From Lachnospiraceae bacterium (lineage in GTDB: Bacteria; Bacillota; Clostridia; Lachnospirales; Lachnospiraceae): 44,785 bases of DNA. The stretch lies in assembly GCA_017523785.1 (NCBI GenBank), contig JAFWVX010000032.1, positions 1 through 44,785 on the forward strand. Reading direction: 5' to 3'. The notes below the pieces were generated by a model, which was given only the letters and a program-made list of their open reading frames with translations, was not told the DNA's origin and made no database searches. Position 1 is the stretch's first letter. Each line of letters begins with the position of its first letter. The translations under genes were made by a program, and so were the position numbers. Positions 7,478-16,512 of this stretch are shown here, piece after piece.

Positions 7478-8875
7478 ATGCAGATAGAAAATGATAAAAT
7501 AGAAAAACAAAAAGTCTTCAGAAAATTTGTAGAATTCTTTGGCTCTTTGATTGCAACTAAAGTTATTTTTGTTTTTGCTTTGATTTTGAGATTCATAGCA
7601 TTTTTGCTGTCGCTGCCATATATAAATCAGCATGATGTGATACAAAGATATGGGCATTTTGACTATGCTATGTATTTATTTATGTATGGGAAACTTCCAC
7701 CTATAGCAGATTATGAGTTTGCACAACCTCCTGTGAATGCATTTTTGCAGGCTATGGTTATGAAGTTTTTAAGTTTGTTTAAAGATTATACTGGCAACTA
7801 TTTAGATTTATATGCTTACACAAAAATTTTAACATTGATTTATTCTATATTAACTTTAGTAATTATTTATAAAATCTTAAATGAGTTTGATATACCAAGA
7901 GCAATGAAAAATTTTGTGCTGGCGATTATGTCATTTTACCCAGGGCTTGTCATAATGGCAACCCAATATAGTAATGACCCGCTAGCATATATGTTTTTTT
8001 ATTTGTCGCTCTATCTAACTGTAAAATGGTGCAAGAATAAAAAACTATCTACTATCATATTGCTTGCATTATCAATCGGCTTAGGAATGCTGACTAAAAT
8101 ATCAGTGGGATTAATAGCATTTATAACGGGACCGATGATGCTGGTAGTTTTATTTAGGTCGTTTAGAAGTGGTGCGGAAGAGCACAAAGTAGGTCATCGT
8201 GAAATCATATCGCAGCTAGTTATCTTCGGACTTATCGTCTTTCCGATAGGATTATCTTTTTCTATAAGAAATTATTTATTATTTGGGATGAAATTTGGGG
8301 AGATTTTTGAGATTGTGGGCGAGTCATTGATGGCGATGAGACATTGGAATTGGACCTTTGTTGATAGGTTTTTATCTTTCCCTGTCTGGAGGATTGTTGA
8401 GACAAATACTGACGTGTATAGTGGATTGCGAGAATCAAGCAGTTGGCTTACTGAGACAATACCGCCAACAGTAAATGGAATATATCATAGTTATGTAGAG
8501 TATAATGTTTGGATAGATTTAATTAAGACAGCCACCCATGATGAGTTCAATTTTAGTAACACATTGTGGCATCCTCTATGTGTAGTATTATATGTAGGAA
8601 ATTACATTTTTCACATATTTGGGATTTGCACTATGGTATTGAATATCAGTGACCTAATAGTTGGCATCAAAAACAGGACCTTAAGCCATGAAGACCCAAT
8701 ACTTAACCTAAGAATTATGTCGATAATGCTATTTATACTGGCTATAGTAGCATATGTGGGATTTAACATTAAATATCCCTATTCTTGTAACTCAAATTAT
8801 CGCTATATAGCCTATATTACCTTTGCATTTGCTATAAGTATTGCTATAAAATGCTTGCAAAAAAGGGCGAAATAG
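7478..8875 (+). CDS. GT-C (glycosyltransferase 39-like) membrane protein
   Basis: 465 residues and about ten membrane spans. The first external loop reads INQHDVIQRYGHFDYAMYLF, then LPPIADYEFAQPPVNAFLQ. An acidic residue near the end of span 1 and an aromatic/proline loop about 35 residues later are typical of PMT_2/ArnT-like enzymes that use lipid-linked sugars. It is not close to the three-member family at 2014, 15003 and 20272. A ribosome binding site GGGAGAT lies somewhat far upstream of the ATG. The gene probably belongs to the transcript running from mnmA. The 3' end carries a candidate promoter for the next gene. Donor and acceptor sugars cannot be told from sequence. Confidence 0.75.
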   Translation: MQIENDKIEKQKVFRKFVEFFGSLIATKVIFVFALILRFIAFLLSLPYINQHDVIQRYGHFDYAMYLFMYGKLPPIADYEFAQPPVNAFLQAMVMKFLSLFKDYTGNYLDLYAYTKILTLIYSILTLVIIYKILNEFDIPRAMKNFVLAIMSFYPGLVIMATQYSNDPLAYMFFYLSLYLTVKWCKNKKLSTIILLALSIGLGMLTKISVGLIAFITGPMMLVVLFRSFRSGAEEHKVGHREIISQLVIFGLIVFPIGLSFSIRNYLLFGMKFGEIFEIVGESLMAMRHWNWTFVDRFLSFPVWRIVETNTDVYSGLRESSSWLTETIPPTVNGIYHSYVEYNVWIDLIKTATHDEFNFSNTLWHPLCVVLYVGNYIFHIFGICTMVLNISDLIVGIKNRTLSHEDPILNLRIMSIMLFILAIVAYVGFNIKYPYSCNSNYRYIAYITFAFAISIAIKCLQKRAK

Positions 8876-8883
8876 TGTAAAAT
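8855..8883 (+). promoter_or_regulatory. Candidate promoter for wall-binding protein 2
   Basis: TTGCAA (8855-8860) and TAAAAT (8878-8883) are separated by 17 bases. The -35 box lies inside the end of the GT-C gene. The same -35 hexamer with the same spacing precedes wall-binding protein 3. Confidence 0.5.
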
Positions 8884-8932
8884 TATATCTAAGGCGATTT
8901 ATCGTGCATTTTTTTATTGAAAAGGTAAAATT

Positions 8933-10816
8933 ATGAGGAAAATATTGTTTAAAATTATATCATTTTCTGTTTGCATAATGTTTTTTTATGCTACATCACT
9001 TTTTGCTGCAGGTTGGGCAAATGATGGTGGCGATAACTGGTTTTATGTTGAGCCAGACGGAACTTATGCAGTTAGTGTTATAAAATCATCAGGTGATGAT
9101 AAGTATTATATAGATGAAAATGGTGCAATGGTTAGAGATTATCTCCTTGAGGATTATAATGATAGCATATATTATTTTGATGACAGCGGTAAGATGGTTA
9201 GAAACACATGGGTTGCAGTTGAACCAACTCAGGTATATAACCAGATGGATAACCCACCTACAATATATTTATATTATTTTGGAAATAATGGAAAAGCATA
9301 TAAGGCTAAAGATAGAATTGCAAGAAAGACAATAGATGGAAAAAAGTATTTATTTAATGAAGGCGGGCAGATGCTTTCAGGTTGGATAAATGAAGATGGT
9401 GAAAGATACAATGAGTACGATACAGAGGCTGATCCTTTTGTAGGATTTTGCTATTTTGCTGGAGATGAGACGGACGGAGTTCTTAGAGAGGGCTGGTCTG
9501 CGTATGAGGAAGGCTCTGTAGAGGATAGATATTATATGAGAAATACACTTTGGTTTTATTTTAGACCAGGTGATAATAAGAAAGTTCAGTCATCAAGCGA
9601 TAGTAGTTTTGCTACAAAAGTGATAAATGGACATAAGTATGCATTTGACGACAATGGTGTAATGGTTGAAGGATGGGATTCAGATACTCTTGATGTAAAT
9701 AATAATAACAATGCAATCAGATCAAAGCAATACTTCATGGAAGAGGGAAATGAAGTAGGTAGAATGGCTAAGAGAGAGTGGGTTTTTGCAGTTCCTTCTA
9801 TGAAACAAAATCTTGATGACCATGACCAAGAGATAGAGAGATGGTTTTACTCTACAAGTGGTGGTGATATAGTAAAGGGCCAGATGAGGAAGATTAATAA
9901 TGAATTTTACGCATTTAACTCTGAAGGTATAATGAAGTCGGGGCTTTGTATATTAGATAAGGGAACTAGAAGATATGTTGATTCCATAGATGCAGAAAGA
10001 ACAGATGCCTTTGATTTCATAGTGAGCAGACACTATGTAAGCACAGATAAGACATCTGGTACACAACTCTATGAGATTTTTGATGATAGTAGCCAAGTGA
10101 TTTTTTACTTTGACGAAGGCAATGATTCGGAAAATGATACTGTATCGACTTTCGGTAAAAGAAGACTGGGAGAGAGAAAGGTAGCTTTTGCAGATGATGA
10201 CTATGCTTTTGCATCTAAAGCAAGTGGTGAATTTGAAGGATATAAGAATAAAAGATATTACCAAAATGGTATCAAGCTTAAGGCGGATCCTGCACTTGGC
10301 ATAGGAATGGTTTTTCTTGGCTATTCAAACAGTGAGTATGGCGATTCTGTTGACTATAAGCCTATATATAACAATTCTCCAAATTCATGGGCGAGACCAG
10401 ATAAAAACCATAACGGTATAATGAGCGACTATATGGTTCTTAGGAAAACAAGTGACTATATAGCAGAAGGTGTATACCCAGTGTTTGCAGCCATTGATGG
10501 TTCCGGAAGAAGATATACTAGAAATTATTTAGTAAAAAGAGATAAATCTAAAAATTATTGGGTTATAGGCAATAATGCCACAGTGCTAAATATTTATGAA
10601 GTGCCAGTTAGATATAGTAATGTCAATGGTGTATGGACTTGGCAATTTCAAAGCGATGTAGCCGATAGTAATGGTAAGGTTAAGAAACAGTGGATTAAAT
10701 TTGGAAATCAGGATGAGTATGGAAAAACCTGCAAAGAAAGTAAAAAAGATCCAGGAGATTATGCTTTAAGTCTAGACGATACCTATTGTGTAAATTTCAG
10801 ATTTGCAGATAATTAG
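8933..10816 (+). CDS. Secreted cell-wall-binding repeat protein 2
   Basis: 627 residues with a signal peptide cleaved near LFAAG. Residues ~28-360 hold irregular wall-binding repeats (WFYVEPDGTY, KYYIDENGAM, YYFDDSGKM, KYLFNEGGQMLSGW). The C-terminal ~270 residues are a different domain with few repeats, rich in charged residues and ending CVNFRFADN. It is a full-length paralogue of the interrupted gene that follows: the segment MVRDYLLEDYND aligns with that gene's region around its stop codon. The C-terminal domain has no recognisable enzyme motif. Codons here favour AAT, TAT and GAT, whereas the next gene uses more AAC, TAC and TTC at its start, suggesting lower expression. It ends at a strong terminator, so it is the last gene of its transcript. 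Confidence 0.85.
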   Translation: MRKILFKIISFSVCIMFFYATSLFAAGWANDGGDNWFYVEPDGTYAVSVIKSSGDDKYYIDENGAMVRDYLLEDYNDSIYYFDDSGKMVRNTWVAVEPTQVYNQMDNPPTIYLYYFGNNGKAYKAKDRIARKTIDGKKYLFNEGGQMLSGWINEDGERYNEYDTEADPFVGFCYFAGDETDGVLREGWSAYEEGSVEDRYYMRNTLWFYFRPGDNKKVQSSSDSSFATKVINGHKYAFDDNGVMVEGWDSDTLDVNNNNNAIRSKQYFMEEGNEVGRMAKREWVFAVPSMKQNLDDHDQEIERWFYSTSGGDIVKGQMRKINNEFYAFNSEGIMKSGLCILDKGTRRYVDSIDAERTDAFDFIVSRHYVSTDKTSGTQLYEIFDDSSQVIFYFDEGNDSENDTVSTFGKRRLGERKVAFADDDYAFASKASGEFEGYKNKRYYQNGIKLKADPALGIGMVFLGYSNSEYGDSVDYKPIYNNSPNSWARPDKNHNGIMSDYMVLRKTSDYIAEGVYPVFAAIDGSGRRYTRNYLVKRDKSKNYWVIGNNATVLNIYEVPVRYSNVNGVWTWQFQSDVADSNGKVKKQWIKFGNQDEYGKTCKESKKDPGDYALSLDDTYCVNFRFADN

Positions 10817-10820
10817 TTTT

Positions 10821-10850
10821 AGGGGCTTTCAAGCCCCTATTTTATTGTCT
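10821..10850 (+). terminator. Rho-independent terminator after wall-binding protein 2
   Basis: AGGGGCTT and AAGCCCCT (10821-10828, 10831-10838) form an 8-bp stem with a two-base loop, followed by ATTTTATTG. It lies five bases after the stop codon. Confidence 0.88.
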
Positions 10851-10907
10851 ATTATAGAAGGGGACAGCTATTAAGAAAATTGTAAGTTATTTTTATTAAA
10901 AATTATA

Positions 10908-10936
10908 TTGCAATAAAGGAGCCATTGTATTATCAT
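10908..10936 (+). promoter_or_regulatory. Promoter of the abundant wall-binding protein 3
   Basis: TTGCAA (10908-10913), a 17-base spacer and TATCAT (10931-10936). It lies after a terminator and 54 bases before a start with a near-perfect AAGGAGA site (10973-10979), so it is the natural promoter of this gene. An overlapping alternative is TTGTAA with a 17-base spacer just upstream. Confidence 0.6.
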
Positions 10937-10945
10937 TATCGCATA

Positions 10946-10962
10946 CTAAGTGTACAGCTTAG
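10946..10962 (+). promoter_or_regulatory. Stem-loop at the predicted 5' end of the mRNA
   Basis: CTAAG and CTTAG (10946-10950, 10958-10962) pair around TGTACAG. With the promoter above, transcription would begin at about 10943, placing the stem at the very 5' end of the transcript. 5'-terminal stems are known to stabilise mRNAs in Firmicutes. The use here is inference. Confidence 0.4.
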
Positions 10963-10989
10963 AAATAAAAAAAAGGAGATTTAAATCTT

Positions 10990-13248
10990 ATGAAGAAACA
11001 AACAAAACTCGGCTTGGTTTTAGCTGCAGCAGCCGTTATTTCTGTTTCAGTTGCTTCACTTGTATCAGCTAGAGGCTGGGTACAAAATGGTGCAGACTGG
11101 TATTACGTAGATAACAGCGGTGAGTATGTAACTGAATCTATCCAAGCTTCAGGAAACTCAAAGTTCTATCTTGGCGAGGATGGAACTATGTAAAGAGACT
11201 ACTTCCTTGAGGATTACAACAGCAACGCATACTACTTTGGACAAAATGGTGCAATGGTTACTAACACTTGGGTAGCTGTTGAGTCATCTAGAGTAGAGAA
11301 CCAAGAGGACTATGTACCAGATAATTACTGGTATTACTTCCAAGCTTCTGGAAAGGCTATGAAGGGAAGCTCAGGAAGCCCAAAGAAGACAACTATTGAT
11401 GGTAAGAAATATGCTTTCAATGAGTATGGACAAATGCTTACAGGTTGGATTACATCTGACGGTAAGGTTGTAGCAGAAGACGAAGAGAACCCATTTAAGA
11501 GCGCTGAGTATTATGCAGGCGGAGATAACGATGGTGTTCTTAGAGCAGGTTGGTTAACTTATTATGATGGATGGGATGGAGATGAATATCAATCAGACTA
11601 TACTAACTTATATTTCTATTTCAACACATCAAATAACAAGAAAGAGAATACAAAGACTAAGAAAATCAACGGAAGAACATATGCATTCGATGACAGTGGT
11701 GTTATGAACTCAGGTTGGGATCCAATGGAGCAAATGGCAACAGAGGTTAACAACAGAGTAGTTTACTTCTCTGGCGAGGATGATGGTCATCAAGTTAAGA
11801 AGGGATGGGTATTTGCCGTTCCAGCTCAATCAATTGACAGCAAAGCTTATAGTGATGATGAAGAGAAGTATATGTACTTCAATGCTTCAGGTGAAATCCT
11901 TCGTGACCAATTCAAGAGAATCAATGGTAAGTACTATGTATTCAGCAGAACTGGTATCATGAAGACTGGTATCGTTATCTGGGCTCCAGATACAGTTTCT
12001 GATGGTGCTGGTAATAACTACAGATACATTAAAACTTTAGACCTTGATTGGCAAACTGGTGAGGAACTTTCAAAGAAAGGTATCCTTAGATATGATGATG
12101 GTCAAAATGATTATTTCTATGTAGATACTAACGGACTTGCATATTCAGGCTGGACAACTGGAAATGTAACATTAGGACAAACTAGTGTTAAACTTCACTA
12201 TTTCGGTTCTGATGGTGCAAGAAAGACTGGTGCTAACACTGTAGAGTTTGCTGATGATAATTTCGTATTAAATACTAATGGCAACGGTGACAAGGGATCA
12301 GGAATCTTTGCTAAGAAGTATTATTCTTTAGGAATTCAATTAAAGGCATCTCAAGATATTAGATATGGTATCTATAATGGTGCTTCACCATCTGCAACTT
12401 CAACAGGCAATGGACCTCGTCAAGCTGTTGGTATGCCTTTGTCTAAGCAAGCTACTAAACAACCAGGTCAAAAAGTAGTTGACGATGTGTATAGACAAAA
12501 TCTTGATACAGGAAATTATGCTGTATTGAATACTGGTGGATCAAAAGTTAAAGGTAATGCAACTGCTAAGAAAGATGCAGATGGAAATTACTGGTTAATC
12601 AGAAAGAATGGCGATTCATTAGAGGGAATTTGGACAGTAAATGTAAAAACAAATGCTACATTCAACACTTCATTAAAGACTAGATCAATTATACCAGATC
12701 CAGCAGATGTGAATAAATTGTATAAATGGTCATTAACTTCATATGATGAGACAAATGGTATAGGAGGATGGATTAAAAACCAAACTAAAAACGCCGTAAA
12801 TACAGGTGTTCAACAAGTTACTATCGCTTCATTAAGTAGCTTAGAGTTTGATCCTTCTAGACAACCACGTACTTTAACAGATAATACATTAAACATGTGG
12901 TTCGATATGTCAGTTATGCAGAATGCAAATCCATCTTCATTAGTTAATTGGAAGTGGAGAGTAATGAGATCAGGAAATCAATATTACTTACAACTTGAGC
13001 AAAGTGAGTCAGGATATGGTTTCCAATCAGATGTTAACGATCAATCTAACAAGTGGATTCCATATGGTATCTTAGATAATTCTAAGAAGTCTGTATGCTA
13101 TACTGCTCAAGCTAAGCAAGTTGGTAATACTACAGGTATTACAAAATTTGATGGTACTGCACAATATTATGCACCAGACAACTATTTTGCATATGAAGTA
13201 GTTCCAAACAATGATTACTTCTTAAACTGCTACTGGTTAGACAATTAA
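10990..13248 (+). pseudogene. Wall-binding repeat protein 3, interrupted by an in-frame TAA
   Basis: The frame runs 753 codons but has a TAA at 11191-11193 (codon 68). The first part has a clear signal peptide (MKKQTKLG, cleavage near VSAR) and the first wall-binding repeats (ADWYYVDNSGEYV, KFYLGEDGTM). Beyond the stop the frame continues without a shift: RDYFLEDYN, YYFGQNGAMV and further repeats, then a ~300-residue C-terminal domain ending NCYWLDN. The paralogue at 8933 has valine in the interrupted position (MVRDY). A single base change from AAA, or two from GTA, would make the TAA. Expression signals are the best in the window, and codons after the stop are well kept and C-ending (AAC, TAC, TTC), so decay must be very recent, or the stop is read through, or it is a sequence error. 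The internal ATG at 11254 has no Shine-Dalgarno site and would lack a signal peptide. Confidence 0.75.
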
Positions 13249-13272
13249 TATTTGATATAATATTAATTCTAT

Positions 13273-13306
13273 AAAAACTCCTAGCCCTCGGGCTGGGGGT
13301 TTTTTA
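13273..13306 (+). terminator. Terminator after wall-binding protein 3
   Basis: AGCCC and GGGCT (13283-13287, 13290-13294) form the core, extended outwards by CTCCT against GGGGG with wobble pairs. Seven T residues follow. Confidence 0.88.
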
Positions 13307-13344
13307 TTGAATAAAAATTAAAGATTCCAAAAAAATCCCTTGTA

Positions 13345-13373
13345 TTGAGAAAAATCGCATTTTATGCTATAAT
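13345..13373 (+). promoter_or_regulatory. Strong promoter of the second GT-C operon
   Basis: TTGAGA (13345-13350), 17 bases, TATAAT (13368-13373), with an extended -10 TG just before it. Transcription would begin about 10 bases before the start codon, leaving a very short leader with only the GGTG ribosome binding site. It follows a terminator, so it opens a new transcription unit. Confidence 0.72.
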
Positions 13374-13389
13374 TAAAAATTAGGTGAAT

Positions 13390-15000
13390 ATGTTTAAAAA
13401 ACTTATATTTATTACAATTTTTATAGGTATATTGATAAGAATTATAGGCATCAATGTGTTCCCGGTAGGTCTTAATTGCGATGAGGCTTCTGCTGCCTAT
13501 GATGCATATAGCATATTAACGACTTTAAGAGATAGAAACAATATCTTTTTGCCTGTCTATCTAATGGCATGGGGAAGCGGTCAAAGTGCACTTCTAACAT
13601 ATTTGATGTTGCCGTTTATCAAAATCCTTGGGTTAAATTTGATTTCAACAAGACTCCCTATGGCAATAGTTTCTTCAATATCTCTTATTGTTTTTTATAA
13701 AATCTTAAAAATGTCCTTTGATGAGAAAGATAATAATAAGGATTTTTATGTTTTTTTTGGAACATTATTTTTTGCCCTAAATCCTTGGCATATTATGAAA
13801 AGTAGATGGGGACTAGATTGCAATCTTTTCCCGGATTTAGTTCTTTTTGGAATGTATTTTCTAATTAATTATTTTAAGAGTAGTGAAAAGAAAGATATAT
13901 ATTATGTTTTAGCTTTCGTTTTATTTGCCATTTCGGCGTATTCGTATGCTTCAGCATATTTATTTCTTGCGATATTTTGTATATGCATTTTTATATATGG
14001 ACTTAGAAATCACAGGTTAAATAAAAAACATTTAGTTTTAGCGGTATCTATAACTATTCTCATTGCATGGCCATTAATATTATTTATAGTAGTGAATTTT
14101 TTTGATTTGAAAAGTATAGAATTAGCATTTATGACAATACCAAGACTTAGAGGAAACAGGATGCTCAGTCACTCAATACTTTCAAATGATAATGTTTTGC
14201 TTTCGCTTTTTAATAATATAATTTCTTCATTTAAACTTTATATTTTTCAATATGATGCGTATTATTGGAATGGAATAAAGGGAATAGGAATGTATTATTT
14301 ATTTTCTTTCCAAGTATTTATAGTTGGAATTACTAATTATATTAAAGGGCTTGTTTTTTCAGATTATAAAAAAGAAAATATTGTAGATAGAGTATTTTTC
14401 ATATGGTTTATTTCAGGATTTGTATCAAATTTGTTTCATTTGAGTATTAATATTAATCGTGGGAACATAATTATAATTCCATTAGTATATTTTATAATTA
14501 AAGGGTTTCATTTATTATTCTATAAAAAGATTATGAGAGGTATTTCAATTTTGCTTCTTTTAATCAGTTTTACTTATTTCTCATATCTTTATATAGATGG
14601 GAATATAAAAAAGGAAAATAGTATTTTGATTGAAGGCATTAATTCAAATTATACTGAATGTTTTGCAGTGGGATTAGAGCCGGTTATTACTTATGCAGAT
14701 GGGATAGGAGCAAAAGAGGTAGTTTTTTACAGCGATGTAAAGGAAAGTTACATTTATGTACTTTATTATTTAAAAACTAACCCACAAGTTTTTTATAAGA
14801 CAAGGAAACTTTACGATGATGATATTATATTTGATGCGGTTAAATCCTTTGACAAATGGAGGTTTGATAGGCCAGATAGTCTAGCAATGGATAAAAACCA
14901 TGTATACATTTTCGAGAAAGAAATATTGCCAATAATAGACACTAACTACTTTGATGTAAAAGAAATAAATGACTACATCGTAGTTCAATATAAGGGATAA
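13390..15000 (+). CDS. GT-C (glycosyltransferase 39-like) membrane protein
   Basis: 536 residues with about 11 membrane spans. After span 1 comes VGLNCDEASAAYDAYSIL, the acidic pair plus aromatic helix typical of PMT/ArnT-like enzymes, where the first Asp is the catalytic base. FALNPWHIMKSRWGLD is the corresponding second-loop motif of this subfamily. The last ~120 residues form a soluble extracellular domain. A GTG six bases upstream (13384) could also start the protein, but GGTG at 13383-13386 is better read as the Shine-Dalgarno site for the ATG at 13390. It is the first gene after the strong promoter and is followed after two bases by paralogue 2 of the TTG family. Donor and acceptor are unknown. 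Confidence 0.78.
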   Translation: MFKKLIFITIFIGILIRIIGINVFPVGLNCDEASAAYDAYSILTTLRDRNNIFLPVYLMAWGSGQSALLTYLMLPFIKILGLNLISTRLPMAIVSSISLIVFYKILKMSFDEKDNNKDFYVFFGTLFFALNPWHIMKSRWGLDCNLFPDLVLFGMYFLINYFKSSEKKDIYYVLAFVLFAISAYSYASAYLFLAIFCICIFIYGLRNHRLNKKHLVLAVSITILIAWPLILFIVVNFFDLKSIELAFMTIPRLRGNRMLSHSILSNDNVLLSLFNNIISSFKLYIFQYDAYYWNGIKGIGMYYLFSFQVFIVGITNYIKGLVFSDYKKENIVDRVFFIWFISGFVSNLFHLSININRGNIIIIPLVYFIIKGFHLLFYKKIMRGISILLLLISFTYFSYLYIDGNIKKENSILIEGINSNYTECFAVGLEPVITYADGIGAKEVVFYSDVKESYIYVLYYLKTNPQVFYKTRKLYDDDIIFDAVKSFDKWRFDRPDSLAMDKNHVYIFEKEILPIIDTNYFDVKEINDYIVVQYKG

Positions 15001-15002
15001 GC

Positions 15003-16502
15003 TTGGATAAAAAGTTTTTAAAAATAGAATATATTTTGATTTTGATATACTCGTTAATTACTAAGTTTTTTGTATCAATTAATTCAATTAGATTCAATGA
15101 AGTGTTTACTGAGTCAGACCAATCAATTTTTTTTAGTATTGGTAAAGCTATGCTTAATGGCAAGGTCTTGTATAAAGATGTGTTTGACCACAAAACACCT
15201 TATATCTATTTTTTTAATGCCTTAGCGGCAATATTTGAAAAGAACCATCTCGGATTATTCATTATAGAGGTTTGTCTTTTATCAATTATATTGATTTTTT
15301 TATATAAGACAGCAAGAATATTTGTGTCAGGCGCAAGGGCGTTTTTTGCAACTTTATTTTTATCAATAATATTATGTATACCTGAAATTACTTTTGGATA
15401 TAGTAGAACTGAGATGTATGCAATTGCCTTCATAATGCCATCAATTTATCTATTTACCAAATATTTTTTATTAGATAGTGATGACAAAAACTATGCCGAT
15501 AAGATGTTTATAATAGCTATGCTTGCCTGTCTAACACTCATGACGAATATCCGCGCAGTCATAATTTTTATTCCATTTGCGCTACTTACCTGTGTTAAAC
15601 TTATAAACGAGAAACGATATATAAATATTTTGATTCTATTTTTGGTTGGCATCCTTGGCGTAGTTATTACACTAATACCATATACTGTTTACGCAATTTT
15701 TACAGACAGTATCTTTGATGCAATATATGCAATCATCACGACAAATATAAATTATGCAAAATCAAATTCAGCAGTTGATAAAAATTTACTCTATGTAGCC
15801 GGCTTATTTATATCTCAAAATAAAATGTTCTTTACATTTTTGTTTTTATCATTTGTTTCTTGGTTCTTCATTAAAGTAGATTTAGAGTTAAAGATATCGA
15901 TAATTGCTTCATTTGTCATAACATTTATATATGTTGTATTTTCATATAAGACAAATGTCTATTATCTCGTGATACTTATGCCGTACCTGCTTTCGCTATA
16001 TTTTTTATTGTCAAGATTTATTGATAAGATATTAAAAAAAGCTACATTACCAGTGCTCATTCTATCATCTGTTATATGCTTGCTTATAAATATGTACATT
16101 AATAGAAGTATAGATATTCGATATACTAATTGCGTAAATAGGGCTGCCCGAATTAATAAAGCTATTGAGAACAACATTAGTAATAGAGAAAATATAAAAG
16201 TTCTATCATATGGATTTAATCCAGAGGTATACATATACACAAAAGATGTTTTAAACTACAAGTATTTTATTATTCCGAATGTATCATATAAGGCAGATCC
16301 AACTGCCTATGAGGCACAGTATAACTATATCATGTCAGCGGACCCTGATGTGGTTGTATATGCAAACTCAGCAACTGGAAACAATATGCCTAAAATGATG
16401 TTTGACAGGTTGAGGTATACCTTGAGTACATCTTACAAACTTGTAGACGAGTTTAAAACCAACAATTTTACGGGCACATTCTATATATTCATAAAACTAT
16501 AA
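15003..16502 (+). CDS. GT-C membrane glycosyltransferase, paralogue 2 of 3
   Basis: 499 residues, starting at TTG two bases after the preceding stop. It is a close relative of the proteins at 2014 and 20272: SIRFNEVFTESDQSIFFSIG, then VLYKDVFDHKTPYIYFFNA, and the C-terminal KVLSYGFNPEVYIYT. Roughly ten membrane spans precede a small extracellular C-terminal domain. The conserved Asp in SDQS and the DHK loop probably form the lipid-phosphate-sugar site, by analogy with PMT/ArnT structures. No separate Shine-Dalgarno site is apparent, so translation is likely coupled. The three paralogues are dispersed over 18 kb rather than in tandem, so they probably have distinct specificities. Confidence 0.78.
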   Translation: MDKKFLKIEYILILIYSLITKFFVSINSIRFNEVFTESDQSIFFSIGKAMLNGKVLYKDVFDHKTPYIYFFNALAAIFEKNHLGLFIIEVCLLSIILIFLYKTARIFVSGARAFFATLFLSIILCIPEITFGYSRTEMYAIAFIMPSIYLFTKYFLLDSDDKNYADKMFIIAMLACLTLMTNIRAVIIFIPFALLTCVKLINEKRYINILILFLVGILGVVITLIPYTVYAIFTDSIFDAIYAIITTNINYAKSNSAVDKNLLYVAGLFISQNKMFFTFLFLSFVSWFFIKVDLELKISIIASFVITFIYVVFSYKTNVYYLVILMPYLLSLYFLLSRFIDKILKKATLPVLILSSVICLLINMYINRSIDIRYTNCVNRAARINKAIENNISNRENIKVLSYGFNPEVYIYTKDVLNYKYFIIPNVSYKADPTAYEAQYNYIMSADPDVVVYANSATGNNMPKMMFDRLRYTLSTSYKLVDEFKTNNFTGTFYIFIKL

Positions 16503-16512
16503 AATAGATAAT

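Noticed and set aside
8893-8917. Weak CGAT...ATCG hairpin with a T run before wall-binding protein 2 as a terminator
   Set aside because: The stem has only 4-5 mostly A-T pairs. It may attenuate, but a terminator call is not supported.
11254-13248. An independent gene starting at the ATG after the in-frame stop
   Set aside because: There is no Shine-Dalgarno site, and the product would begin in the middle of a repeat without a signal peptide. It is better described as the rest of the interrupted gene.
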